64,000 nucleotides of DNA from Vitis vinifera (taxonomy: Eukaryota > Streptophyta > Magnoliopsida > Vitales > Vitaceae): contig NC_081810.1 of the NCBI RefSeq assembly GCF_030704535.1, positions 23,722,501 through 23,786,500 on the forward strand, read 5' to 3'. Below are positions 1 through 13,179 of this stretch, one piece after another. Each line of letters begins with the position of its first letter. The first letter of the stretch is position 1. The notes below the pieces were generated by a model. The model saw only the letters and a list, made by a program, of their open reading frames with translations, did not search any database and was not told the origin of the DNA. The position numbers and the translations under genes were made by a program.

Positions 1-2021
1 GGAGCTAGCCATGGCAGACACCTGGGAAAGGGTAGACTTGATCGAGTAAGGCATGGAGAAAGGCTTAGAGGATCTAATGGTACAGATCTAAGACCTTCGT
101 GATGGGATGCTTGGCTCACAAGTTTAGCCGGTGTCACACAAGGAGTTCATGTCCTTCCAAGACAAGGTCATGAGCATGTTCGCTAGCATAAGTCAAAGGT
201 GGAGGCCTTGGCCACTCGAATGGAGTTCCGAGACAGGAGGTTAGGCAGGAGTTGGCCATCTACAAGGTTGTTGTGTCAGCACGAGTCATGGCCACCTAGG
301 AGGCATCTAGGGTGGAGATGCCGAAGCCACAAGGGTTTAGTGGCAAACGGGATGCCAAGGAGTTGGGCAACTTCTTATGGCATATGAAGCGATACTTCGA
401 GGCTATCGCACTAACTAATGAGGCAGCTACGGTAAGAACTGCAACCCTCCACCTTATTGACACAGCTACTCTATGGTGGCGTCGGAGGTTTGCCAATATA
501 GAGAAAAGAATTTGCACCATAGAGATGTGGGAGGACTTCAAGAGGAAGATCAAGAGGCAGTTCTACCCCGAGGACGTGGCTTACCTGGATAGGAAAAACA
601 TGAAGCGTCTCAAGCACATAGGCTCAATACGCGACTATGTCAAGGAATTCTCTTCGCTTATGCTTGAGATTCCTAACATGACTGAAGAGGAGTTATTATT
701 CAACTTCATGGATAACCTGCAAGGATGGGCCGAGCAGGAATTAAGGCGTCGAGGCATTCAAGACTTAGCCATTGCTATGGAAATAACAGAGTCTTTAATG
801 GATTACAAAAGGGGAGACTCCTCTTAAGTTGATTCTTTGGAGAATAGCCACGCCACGGGTGGGGAAGACGAGGTTTCAAGGGACCACAATGCTCCTAGAA
901 TGGGATTAGGCAAAACGTCTAATGTCCGAGAAGGAAGGGGTAAGGTGGAAAGGAAGGAGTTTACGCCTAAAATCAAATGCTTCCTGTGTGATGGTCCACA
1001 TTCGGCACGGGATTGTCCAAAAAGGAAAGCGCTCAGTGCCATGATCGAAGAGATGAAGCAGGAACATGAAGCACATATGAGCTCGATGCAGCTGCTAGGT
1101 GCCCTCCAAGTCAACCCAAAGCCTAGGACGCCTAAAACCTCCTTACTATCAGGGGTGCAAGTAAAGGAGGCAAAAGATAAGCGAGCTGAGGTAGCTCACA
1201 CACACATTGACAAAGTCACCAAGGGAAAGGTGAACTCGATGGGTAAGAGGAAGCAGCATTCCAAGCATCGAAAGTGCAAGGATCTGCATCCATCCAAGGC
1301 CTCATGGGAAAAAGAGGTGAAAAATATCCTAGCTAAACGGGTTTCCAGGAGACAAGGGGTCCCTCCTATGATAGAGTATCTAGTCCGATGGAAATGACTA
1401 CCCAAGAGGCAGGCAAGCCGGGAACATGCGGATTCCTTGAGAAGGTTCTGGAAACACATCGAGAGGTTTCAAGAAGAGGCAACGACTGGGACGTCGACGG
1501 CATAGGTGGGGGAGAGTGTCACATGCTACTTCAAATGAGCCTCCCCATGGGCTTATATAGAGCCTAGGGAGCTTCTAGAGACTCCTAGAGTCATCTACAC
1601 TAAGTCATTCATGGGAAAAGTGTGGAAGGTTCTAGAGATGCCTAGAGATGTCCACACATCTCTACACTATGGTGGAAGGCATGAGAGGAGTCCAAGGCTT
1701 TCTAGAGAATTCTAGGAATCTCTTGTATATTCTTGTACATAGAATTATGTAAGGTGTTCTAGAATCTTCTTGATTTGTAAGGAACCCTCCAAGGTTCCAA
1801 AAAGTTCCAATGGTGCCTATAAATAGGTGAGGGCCTCATTTGGTAAGGCACCACCCAAAAACCACTCAAGAACCTAACCAACCAAGCAAGGAGTCCCTAA
1901 AGCACTTGTAAAGCTTCCTTTGAGAAATAAAAGCTTCCATTCTTCAAGAGTCGCCTACTATGCTTTCTAAAGCTTCCGAGTCGTGAGCATCTTAACCTAG
2001 CCAGCTAAGCATTGGGGGACA
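1..2021 (+). mobile_element. Ty3/gypsy-type LTR element, 3' part (fossil)
   Basis: The right-hand part of an old LTR retroelement that enters from outside the window. Parts seen in order: a retrotransposon gag domain (about 312-827), a CCHC zinc knuckle (about 980-1020, pattern CFLCDGPHSARDC), a chromodomain-like tail (about 1300-1410, residues EYLVRWK), a polypurine tract (about 1506-1516) and a 3' LTR. The chromodomain tail points to the chromovirus branch of Ty3/gypsy. No reverse transcriptase or integrase core lies between gag and the tail, so this looks like a non-autonomous derivative. It is broken, in several places. The left LTR is outside the window, so age cannot be estimated from LTR divergence. 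Confidence 0.75.
1517..2021 (+). repeat. 3' LTR of the gypsy-type fossil
   Basis: About 505 bp, starting TGTCACATGC directly after a purine-rich tract and ending GGGGGACA. It contains a TATA-like box (CCTATAAATAGG) near 1816-1827 and AATAAA-type polyadenylation signals near 1925. The following DNA changes abruptly to very AT-rich sequence, which supports the right border. Confidence 0.65.
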
Positions 2022-2893
2022 TTACTATATTAAATATATTATAGTTTTAATATTAAAAGAATATTTAAATTAATTAATGAATTCTAATTATTTTATTTTA
2101 AATTTCATTTAATTGATTACCAAAAATATAAAATCACCTTTATAATTTTCTTAATAGTCTTTTTTTATATCATTTATATGATAATTAAATATAAAGAATA
2201 TAAATATTAAAAAAAAATTATATGTGTATCATCATTTATTTTACTTCATTAAATATATTTGAATTAAATAAATTATGGTTTTAATATTAAATATATTTTC
2301 AAGTTATACATACTATTATCAATGTCATAATATTGTTATCGAATAATATTTAATGTAGCTTAATAATGAATGTATACTTACAAAATTCATATGATTATTG
2401 ACGCACATAACATTATTATTAAATTTAATAAATTATATCATACATATATCAATTTTTTAAGTAGAACAATTTCAAAATGACCATTATTACTTTTTCTATC
2501 ATTTTTTATATTTTTCCTAACATTTTCATGAGTTTTCATGATCAATTTTCGTTTAATCGATATTTTTTGTCAAAATATCCACTGATATTTTTCAATATAT
2601 CTATAAAATTGAATTACCGATCTATCCATTAATCCTGATATTTTCATCCTCACTCATTTCTTATACCTTTATTGGTACTATAGATTTAGTGGTACACTTC
2701 AAAAGCCACATTTTCATATATATTAACTCGCATACCAGATATGATTGATACACTTCGAAAATATCATTAACTCGCATGAAAGGAAAGTACATTATGTGAT
2801 ATGATTGATACACTTAAGTTATACCCACTTTACATCATACCAGTATCTCATTTCTAAAGCCTCGTTTCGATTCAGCATATACATGTGTATAAG
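2022..2893. other. AT-rich intergenic stretch
   Basis: Very AT-rich sequence with no supported gene or recognisable element. It separates the gypsy-type fossil from the 3' end of the small secreted protein gene. Confidence 0.5.
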
Positions 2894-4900
2894 CTAGAGA
2901 AGCAAAAATGACGATAATAGTAGAATACCCAAGCGAGTGAAGCCAAGATGGCTGATGGTGCAACCACCAGAATTACGGTGAGATGGTTTGTTGTCGTTGT
3001 TATTGCCATGGTTCATGGCACTGCTGGAACTATAGGTACCTCCGCGAGACCCTCCAGCGCCAGTAGCTCCCCGACGATCCACTGTTATCTCTCCTACCAA
3101 TCTTGTTTTGGTTGAATGATTCTCCCATATCTCTCTGTTTCTAACATTTTGCTCTTCATTCAAAGCTGAAAGAGTCACACTATATTAAAAATATATACCT
3201 TTCTTATGCATACGGGTATCATGCTATTTTTTTTTTTTTTTTACTACCCTTCTTTCTTTTCCACCTTTCTTTGTGATCTTTTTACCCGGTGACTAGCTAG
3301 GCTCTCTCCAAGTTTAAGAAAAAAAAGAAATTGTGCATTAATTCCATACTATAAAGCGGTGCTTTTTTACTAAATAAAAAAAGTTAAAATATTTTGTTTG
3401 TTTTACTTAGTTAAAAATAACTTATTAATATCAATCAATATAAGTAAACTGAACTCATTAATGATAAATTCACTTTAATTATGTCTATTAATATCAGTAA
3501 ATTATTTTTAACTGAATAGAAAAAATCAAATATTTTATATTTTTCTATTTAGTAAAAAAAAACACCACCAAAAATAAATAAATAAAATAATATTCTTTGG
3601 GTTTGACTTTAGTAATAGTATCATCTCGAGAGCTTCTCTAAAATGATAGATGTCAACTATTCTTGAATTCATCATAAAAGTCAACATAGAACATTGGATG
3701 GCCAAGTAAAAAGTGAGACTTATTAAACTTGTCCAAGTTGACCATAATAAGACAATAATATTGTAAATTAGTTATCAAAGATGGGAAATTATATTTATTT
3801 CCTTCTATTTTTAATGGAAAAATGAAAATGAATAAAAATTGTGGTACAAGGTAGAAGGCATGCATGTAGATTACTTTCATGTAAGATTGAAAATATGTTT
3901 TAACTGATTTTCAACCCTTAGAAACTCGTTGTATTACATTTAATATTAAAATGATAATATTTTTTAATATACTTAGAATTTGTTTGGTAATGATTTTCAA
4001 GTACCTAGAAAAATGAGTAGAAACGCTGTCTGAAATCATTACCAAAACAGACTCTTAATAAAGGGTGTTGAAAAATAATGATATATACATTATTATTTTT
4101 TATTTTCTATACCACCTTTTTGAAAATGTCTATAATTTTATTTACAAGTTTAAATTCACTTAAACTTAACAACAACACATAATTTATCAAGATAATCCGA
4201 CATTCCAAAGCACGAATGCAGACATTTTGAGAAATAATAACCGTTAGCTCGAAACTAGAAATTTGTGAGATTTCCATCCATGCTTCTCTATGTTGGATAG
4301 ACACTTGAAAAGATATCAACTTTTTTAGGGCGGCAAGAAAGGTATATGGTGATTGTTCTTTGTCGTTCCTTTTTCTTTATTTTCCTCGGTGTTTATTGGA
4401 ATATGGAATCAATTTCACAATCATAAGAAAAAGAATATTACTCCACAGCATTATTCTGAATTTTAATAATTATATTATAAATAATATTTATCTATAATTA
4501 CAACTCATTTACATAAGTGGCTGATTGTCGACTGTTGATTTATAATATGGGAGAATATAGTATTGATATGAAAAATCAAACAAGCAATTAATTGTTTCAT
4601 AATATTGATTACAAATATGTTTCATGAATTACTTTTTCAAACAAATGTATGCCAAACAAATGTAAACCTATGAGAAATCAAAAGAAATGTTACAAGGAAA
4701 AAAGCAGACAAGGGCATGGAATGATTTGTAGTTCTAATTATTAAGAATATCCGATCAGGAAACAAGAAGAAAAAATCAAAATATGGCAGTTAAGGAATGA
4801 GATTGCACCTACCTGAAGCAAAAAGATATTGCAAAGTATTTGAAGATGAAAGAAGGAAGAAGAAAAGCAGGAGAAGAAATTCCAATCTTCTCGATCCCAT
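2894..4900 (-). CDS. Small secreted, possibly GPI-anchored Gly/Ser/Asn-rich protein (2 exons)
   Basis: Not a family I recognise. Exon 1 is 4813-4900 and exon 2 is 2894-3165, joined by a 1,647-bp intron (donor TTCAG/GTAGGT, acceptor TTTCAG/CTTTG). The two exons give one frame of 119 residues. Residues 1-29 form a strong signal peptide (MGSRRLEF, then a run of Leu/Phe). The middle is hydrophilic and rich in Gly, Ser, Asn and Arg (GATGAGGSRGGTYSSSS), with one Cys. The last 15 or so residues are hydrophobic (RLGILLLSSFLLL), as in GPI-anchor signals. The start at 4900 is preferred because the ATG of a longer competing frame (4945-4947) overlaps the TATA box. Role unknown. A MITE lies in the intron. 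Splicing is inferred from frame and consensus only. Confidence 0.6.
3356..3569. mobile_element. Tourist-like MITE in intron
   Basis: About 214 bp bounded by imperfect inverted ends: GCGGTGCTTTTTTACTAAAT on the left and ATTTAGTAAAAA...CACCACC on the right. It shares end sequence with the cleaner copy at 41253-41532. It lies inside the intron of the small secreted protein gene. Confidence 0.5.
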
Positions 4901-4946
4901 CTCACTCTTTTTGGTTTTCTCATATATGAGGGTTTCTTCACCTTCA

Positions 4947-4954
4947 TTTTTATA
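4947..4954 (-). promoter_or_regulatory. TATA box of the small secreted protein gene
   Basis: On the minus strand the sequence reads TATAAAAA, 46 bp upstream of the chosen ATG. Transcription would start roughly 20 bp before that ATG, giving a very short leader. Confidence 0.5.
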
Positions 4955-7900
4955 CTACTAGGCTATTATATTCTGTCACTTCTGGAAAGGGATTTTGATT
5001 CCCCATTTGCTTTCCTTCATTTGATATTACACCACTTATGGCAAGAGGTTTTGATTCCCCATTTGCTTTGTAACAGACATTAAGAAATTCGTGAAGAGGT
5101 TTATAGAAGGGTTTAAGAATTTCTTCGCATTTAATTCATCTACGCGTTCTTTCAGACTCGCTCAATACCACGTGTGGGAAACATTTGCATTGTTTATTAA
5201 AAATGAGAATAAAGTAAAAAAAAAAGAAAGAAAAAGAGAAAAAAGGAAAAAAAGATTTATTCTTGTCGAAGCAAATGCCTATCCTTACCAAAATTTCAAT
5301 TCATCTTTTTCTCTAACTATTTCTAAAAGGTACCGTGCATGACTCACCTTCACTTTTATTCATATTCCCAAGCATTACACTAAATATGATCAAACATTGA
5401 TGTTAACATGTATTTTTCTTTTTCTTTTTTCATAGCTTTTTTAGAAGTGTCTCGAATTTCTAACTAGTAAAGATTTGTTTATAGAATATTGTCTAAATTA
5501 TATATTATTGTAATATTATATTTTTTTATAAAATAAAGAAAGTTAATAAGAATATCTTTATAAATATTCTAGGTAAGCTAATGGGATAAGAAATGGGTTT
5601 GGAAAGACTGTATCATATGGATGGAGATATGAAAAAAAATAGAAAACATAGGATGGAACAATGAGGCTTATGGTTCAAGATGTGGATACAAGGAGTGAGG
5701 AAACATGAAATGTTTCGAAAACTCAATAATTATATTTAGTTTTGTCATTTTTAATATTTTCTATAATATAATTGAATAATTATCCCTTATCCGTAGATGT
5801 AGACATAATTGACAGAACTACTTGAAAACCATGTGTACATGATTGTTTTATCTTTATATTTATTTAATATTATTTGCATTAAAGCTTTTATTAGCACAGC
5901 AACTTAAAACGGTAGCAACAGGCCAGGTTTTTCTAGACTTCATTTAACTAATCAACAGTCCTCTTGGTTTTGATGCTTGTATGGACAGAATGAATTCCTC
6001 AGCTAGGATAACCGACCATAATTACCAGAAGTCCAAATTCCAGAATCTATAAATAATATCGCAGATTTAGGTTTCAAATTTCAAAGGTGCTAATTATCGA
6101 AATCTTTACCAAGGGAATTTTCCTGGGGTATCATGTGCTCTAAAGATAAAAACCTTTTTCCTCATAAGATGCTAGAGTATTCAAAATAGTTATTGGAGCA
6201 TGTTCTTCCATAAGGCCCTTGGCTGACGATGAAATAACAATACTAGTTAAATTTACTTTCTAAGCTGCATCAAACTTACCAATAAAATTATTAGCTTAAA
6301 TGTTCAAGTGCATGACCATTAATAAAATACAATTATGCATGACTTAACCTAACTTTATTTTCTAAGTTTGATTCTTTGCAATTCTCATATTGACAATTTT
6401 TTTTCAAAATTTTTGTAACAATGTATTCTCTCTTAATTATCTCGTAAAAATATTGCAAATGTATTTGTATAATTAATAGAAGTTTATATAAAGTGTTAAA
6501 AACTTTTCTCCTTCACCCTCTGGATCAAAGTTTTTCTTTTTTTAAATATTTTATTGTATGAAATATTTTTTTATCAGTTTTCTAATATTTTAAATTTTTA
6601 GATTAATATCATTATATAATTTAGAGAATTAAAATAATTGAGAAAATTTTAAAAAAAATACAGAATTGTTGTAATAAAAAGTTAGGTTAAAAGAGAAAAA
6701 GTGAACTAAATTGTTTTAAAGAAAAATATATGTATGAGATTTCTTCTCCTCTATTGAATGATTATAATTCATGTTTTATTAATATAATTAATTTGATGAC
6801 AAAGTAAATTAATAAATTTCCTATCACAAACAAAAAAATAACATTTCTTTAAATATTATCAATAGGGATATTTTTTTTTCATTTTTTTTCAATCATTTGT
6901 CATATAAACAATGGTCTAATGATTGCATAATAATTTTTAATTTTTATATGTTAATTTTTTTATTTCATTTTATATATATATATAAAGTAAAATTACTAGG
7001 TGGTGTATAAGCATTTTTAACTCTTTTTTTTTCATAATTTGTCACTAGGAAAGAAATTCTTTTCACTGATTGAAAGGATGGCACTTTCACAATCTTTTTT
7101 ATATTTGTATGTGGGGAAATTAAACGCATATGGTACATGGAAAAATACAAGATATCATGACCAAAGTCATGCATCTACCAAGTTGTGTACAAGGTATAAG
7201 ACCAAAGTCATGTAGCTATATTACGAAGATTCATGTATCTAGAAGGAAGTGCTCATTTGTAACTCTTGGTGGAAGGTTATTTGAAATGATATAAAAGGGT
7301 TTTTGGTCCCTCTCTCTACTCATCCTAAGTTTGTGAGGATTCTCATCATTTTTTATTTAAGCATCAAGTGTAAGAGAATAAGAAGAGGGAAGATATAAGA
7401 TGTCATTACCGATTCAACAGATACAAGGTATTGCCAAAGTGAATCAATATTGTAAACAATCTACATAAGGTGATTTTTATCACAATGTCACAAGGTGAGT
7501 TTTATATATCTATTTTGGTTCATTAAATTATGATATAAAAAAATTATTATTTTAAATTTTAAAATGATATTTAAATATAAATCTCTAATTTGTTTAAAGA
7601 AATTCTACTTTTACATAAAATTTATTATTATTTTTATTTTTTAAAAACAAAAACTAAAAAATGTATTCAAACAGCACTGGGAACCACTTAAATAAAACAA
7701 TTAATTAACTTATGATAGTACAAAGCTGCAAATTAACTCAACACGATAAGCATGCAATTTCTCAAAATTTGGAAACTATTTGCCTTTTCGCTGGGACTCC
7801 ATTTGAATCATGAAAAGTTTGAGAGGAAATGAGAGTAGGAAATAAAGAAAGAAAATAAGAAAATTATAACAAAAATCGAGAAGGGAAATAAAATCAAATC

Positions 7901-8261
7901 TAAATCTAATAAATTTTCTAAAAATGTCTTGGTTTTGAGTCTCTTCACATTTGACTGGATTGCATAGGCAAGGAGAAGCAGACGCCAGTTGTAAAGGAAT
8001 TGTTCTTACAAGCTCACCAACCCACGTCGATTAGATTGACCCGTCAACTTCCAAAACAGTACGTGGTACCAATAATACCAGTCAAACCTTTCTGATTAAT
8101 TGTTCTTTATTTGAACATGCATGAGTGCACGTTCCTTTACAAAACGAACATTTCAAGACCTACATACGCTTGGAAGTGGCATAGTCGTGCAGAGCATTAA
8201 GCTTGGTATAGACATGGAAGGTGATGTTCATATTTCTCATGTATTCCCTGCATTTCACCCC
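4955..8261. other. Intergenic region with retroelement-like debris
   Basis: AT-rich, with no supported gene. A 20-bp string (TTTTGATTCCCCATTTGCTT) occurs twice, near 4993 and 5049. From about 7130 to 7440 the sequence looks like a decayed LTR or leader (TATAAAAGGG near 7291, then a T/C-rich tract). I cannot place this in a family. Confidence 0.35.
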
Positions 8262-8269
8262 TATAAATA
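8262..8269 (+). promoter_or_regulatory. TATA box of the peroxidase gene
   Basis: TATAAATA in the context CCCCTATAAATAGAGCC, 42 bp upstream of the peroxidase ATG. This is a near-perfect plant TATA consensus. Confidence 0.65.
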
Positions 8270-8310
8270 GAGCCATTCTGTCTTCAATCTCCATCCAACC
8301 CTACAAGAAA

Positions 8311-9743
<1,433 letters not shown>

Positions 9744-10366
9744 TCACCAGTGATTGAGGAGAAATTTTCTACTTGCTTTTCCTTCTCCCTTTATGGTCTG
9801 TGTTTTTTTTTTTTTCCTAGTTTTTCATTCTTTTTCTTTCATTGAAGTTGTGCACCATTGGAGCTTGTCATTTGCTTTGAATTGAACTACTTGTATGGAA
9901 TAATCATCTCTATTATTTTTCAATTCAAGACAATAAGATAAAGTTTCGGATTTGTGCATGTAATGTGGTGTTGCTTTTTATGTAATTCTGACTTGGCTAG
10001 AACTTTGATGGCAAAACAAATTGGTATTGAAGAGATAGAGCAAACAAGTTATGTATGTATATAAACACAAGTTTTTAAGATGGCACATTGATGGAAGAAA
10101 ATTAAATATACTTTAGAATTAAATCACAAACAGTTTTGCACTCAACTTGGTTTTCATATATAAGGGGTACAAAAGAAAAGAGTTCCATTACATCAATACA
10201 CTGATCTTATCGATGCAACATGAAATATCAGTTCTTCTATAGCACCTTTGCTTTAGACTTATTAGTGGTCATCTATTTCAAAGGAAGAAAACATTTTAAA
10301 ATGAAATGAAGGTAATGGTAAAAGGTATGCACTGAATGTAGATGAAGAACGGAGTGCCATTCCAAC
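9744..10366. other. Intergenic region between peroxidase and germin-like gene
   Basis: The 3' flank of the peroxidase (AATAAT-type polyadenylation signals near 9899-9940) converges on the 3' flank of the minus-strand germin-like gene. No other feature is seen. Confidence 0.5.
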
Positions 10367-10993
10367 TTAGGCCTTGCCCCCAAGTCCTGCCTTGATCTTC
10401 TGAATGGTAGCTACATCGGTTTTGAAAGACTTGGCCAGGATTCCATCATCGATGCCAGTAGCGAACACAGAGAGGGGAACTGAAACAGTTCCAGCATTTG
10501 CACTGCCAAAGGCAGAGATAGCGACGGCCGGTTCTTGGGCATTAGCATTGTACTGAAAGTGCACTAGTCCCTTAGGAAACACAAACATGTCCCCGAGTTC
10601 GAGCGTCTGAGTGTAGAGTTTGTTGGTGGTGTCAACAAAACCAACCACAAGGGCACCTTCCACGACAAACAGATGCTCTGCAGAACGGGGGTGGGTGTGA
10701 AGCGGGTTTACACCCTCTGCAGGGTACTGGAGAACAGCGAAAGAGACACTCTGACCATTTAGAGCCGGGAACTCAACCATGCTAGCTTTGGTCACCTTAA
10801 AGTTTGGTGGGACTGGGGAATCAAGCACTCCTCGCATTCCAGTAAAGGTGAAGAAACTGCCATTAATGGCATTAGAATTTGCGGGGAATATGAAGTCGGA
10901 CAAGATATCTGGATCACTTGCTTGGGCAATCCAAGAAGTGGCGAAGACAGCTACAGTGAAGAAAAGAAGGTGTTTGAGCATGGTTGAGGCCAT
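10367..10993 (-). CDS. Germin-like protein, pair 1 minus-strand member
   Basis: An intronless secreted cupin of 208 residues, expected in the apoplast as a metal-binding oligomer. Enzymatic activity (superoxide dismutase or other) cannot be read from sequence. The signal peptide is residues 1 to about 25 (ending in AQASD). Cupin box 1 holds H99, H101 and E106 (HTHPRSAE), and box 2 holds H145 (FPKGLVHFQYN), which are the four metal ligands of germins. There is no cysteine at all, so the N-terminal disulfide of classical germins is absent, as I recall for the GLP9-like subgroup. It is about 89% identical by eye to the gene at 15775-16401. It is divergently paired with 11818-12444. Intact. Confidence 0.92.
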   Translation of the reverse strand: MASTMLKHLLFFTVAVFATSWIAQASDPDILSDFIFPANSNAINGSFFTFTGMRGVLDSPVPPNFKVTKASMVEFPALNGQSVSFAVLQYPAEGVNPLHTHPRSAEHLFVVEGALVVGFVDTTNKLYTQTLELGDMFVFPKGLVHFQYNANAQEPAVAISAFGSANAGTVSVPLSVFATGIDDGILAKSFKTDVATIQKIKAGLGGKA

Positions 10994-11817
10994 CGAGATA
11001 TACTTCAGAGACTATAATGTATGAGAATGTTTGGTTGATGATCATCTTGACTTCCCTTGTCAATTTATAGAGTGTGATTTTTTAACTGTGTTTCTAATAA
11101 GCCAATTTTCTGGTGGTGGCCGGCTGGGGTTAGATGTTCACAAGGCTTGTGCCTCGATTACCCCTCCTTTGACCACTCCAGAATCATGGACAAACATAGG
11201 ATATGCTACATCTGGAACCGGTTGCCAAGTGCCTGTCAGGTATGGGAAACCTAGGGCAAGCTTAGAGCCAGCTAAGAACTCGAGTAACCTCACCAAAATT
11301 TTCCCGTAAAAACTATGATTTAGGCCTTAAGAAACCATATCATTCATATTCTCAATCAGTCTCTTTAGTGAAACCATTGGCCCATTGCAGATAACAGAGC
11401 CACCATTACACTTTAATAATATTGTAGGTTGGGGTTCATAGAATGCACGGCCATATTTCAGTTTTTTCTTTCACTACCAGTTGCATGATGGCTCCATTCT
11501 AGAGAATTAATGGGATTTCTTGTGCATATGCTTTAGTCCAATGAGTGTAAATATTTCAACACAGCTTAGGCATTTTGGATATCTCAAATACATCGTCACT
11601 GTCGACCTGAATGATAAAACCAAGCTGACTCTCAAAACAATGACATTGTGATTGTCATCTCATGTTATTCAGGCCTGCAGACAAGTAGAAACCTCATCAC
11701 TTTTCCTTGTTCCTCCACTATAAATAGTGCTTCCTAGAAGCCCAAACACTTCATTCCAGTTTGAAGTATCATACAAATACCCCACAAGCCACTCTCATAC
11801 ATTTCAAGCTCTCTAAG
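10994..11817. promoter_or_regulatory. Shared divergent promoter of germin-like pair 1
   Basis: The 824 bp between two divergent germin-like genes. The minus-strand gene has TATAAAT at 11063-11069. The plus-strand gene has TATAAATA at 11719-11726, 92 bp before its ATG. Segments here also occur in the second pair's intergenic region, for example GGCCGGCTG, CATTGCAGA.AACAGAGCCAC and AACAATGACATTGT, so the promoter was copied with the genes. Confidence 0.7.
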
Positions 11818-12444
11818 ATGGCCTCCAGGACCTTCAGCTTTTTATTTTCACTGGTGGTAGCGTCATTTGCCCTTGTCCAAATAGCAATGGCAGGAGACCC
11901 AAACATCCTCTCCGACTTCATACTACCAGCCAACCAATCGGTTGTGGATGGTAGCTTCTTCACATTTACTGGTATGCGGGTTCTGATCGGGGCACCTGAA
12001 CCCACAAGCTTCAAGGTTTTGAAAGCAAGCTTGGCCGAATTCCCAGCTCTGAATGGCCAGAGTGTTGCTACTGCTGTGCTTCTATTCCCAGCTGACGCGG
12101 TCAACCCACCTCACACCCATCCTCGCTCTGCTGAGCTCCTGTACCTCGTTTTTGGTTCACTTCAAGTGGGGTTCGTTGACACAACTAACAAGCTCTATAC
12201 CCAGACACTTCAAGCAGGTGATATGTTCGTGTTTCCTAAGGGGCTTGTTCACTTCCAGTACAATATTGATTCAAAGAATTCTGCTGTAGCCGTTTCCGCC
12301 TTTGGCAGTGCAAACGCCGGGACTGTTTCAGTGCCCAACAGTGTATTCACCACCGGCATTGATGACAACATCTTGGCAAAGTCCTTCAAAACAGACGTTG
12401 CCACCATTCAAGCAATCAAGGCTGGTCTTGCACTCAAGCCCTGA
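11818..12444 (+). CDS. Germin-like protein, pair 1 plus-strand member
   Basis: An intronless, 208-residue secreted cupin. The signal peptide is residues 1 to about 25 (ending AMAGD). The metal ligands H99, H101, E106 and H145 are present, and there are no cysteines. The residue before the glycine that closes cupin box 1 is Phe (LVFG), where the three sister genes have Glu or Asp (VVEG, LLDG). It is about 84% identical by eye to its sister at 17125-17751. The ATG at 11818 is chosen rather than the in-frame ATG at 11761, because it begins the conserved MAS signal peptide found in all four copies. Intact. Confidence 0.92.
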   Translation: MASRTFSFLFSLVVASFALVQIAMAGDPNILSDFILPANQSVVDGSFFTFTGMRVLIGAPEPTSFKVLKASLAEFPALNGQSVATAVLLFPADAVNPPHTHPRSAELLYLVFGSLQVGFVDTTNKLYTQTLQAGDMFVFPKGLVHFQYNIDSKNSAVAVSAFGSANAGTVSVPNSVFTTGIDDNILAKSFKTDVATIQAIKAGLALKP

Positions 12445-13179
12445 GAATAGAGTTATTCCATCATTGCTAATTTGTTCTTTGGCATGATCATTTAAATTTT
12501 TTTCCTTTTCCTTCGCACTTGAATAATTACCCTTCTCCCTTTAGAAGGGGTATGTAATGGTTCAGCTTTCCCAATTTTCTTTCCTTTCTACTCACTCAAA
12601 ATTTCACCAACTATATGCTCAGTACAACAATCACTTCTGCAGGTTAGGATAAGAAAATAGCAAGAAAAGAAAAGATGAAGTGCTAGTTTTCCCCACCTCA
12701 CAGGGTGCTTGAGATTCTCCACTGACCGACGGAGATGACTGGATTGATCTGGCAAGATTATGGGCAGAAAACTCTCAGACCAAATAAAGAAAAGAGAAAA
12801 AAAAACTAACTACAAATTCATCACAAAAAAACAATGGTGTTTTCATATCTTGTGCTTTTTATGTCCACTTTGACAAATATTTCTCATTAATTATCAGGGT
12901 GACAAGATCAACAGGATTGGCCTAGGGTCCTCCCGAGCTCAACTTCAATGGGAATCCTAATATCTTAGTCAGTGCTAGTGAGTTAACAAACATCCAGGGG
13001 TGGTGAGGCAATTTAGAGGTTCATATAAGTAAATTGGCTATAGAGGTATGGCCAGATTTTGATACATACCATCCCCAATCCAAAAAAACCTTTATATGTA
13101 TAAGTTCTGGGAAGATTTGAGGAAAATGAGGGGAAGAAAATTTGAATGAAAGAAGAAGTGATGAAGAATAAAAAATAGG
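12445..13179. other. Intergenic region after germin-like pair 1
   Basis: The 3' flank of the germin-like gene, then low-complexity A/G-rich sequence. No gene is supported. Confidence 0.45.

Noticed and set aside
4741-4947. A 68-codon minus-strand frame starting MKVKKPSYMRKPKR as the first exon of the small protein gene
   Set aside because: Its ATG overlaps the TATA box. The frame starting at 4900 gives a proper signal peptide and splices in phase to exon 2.
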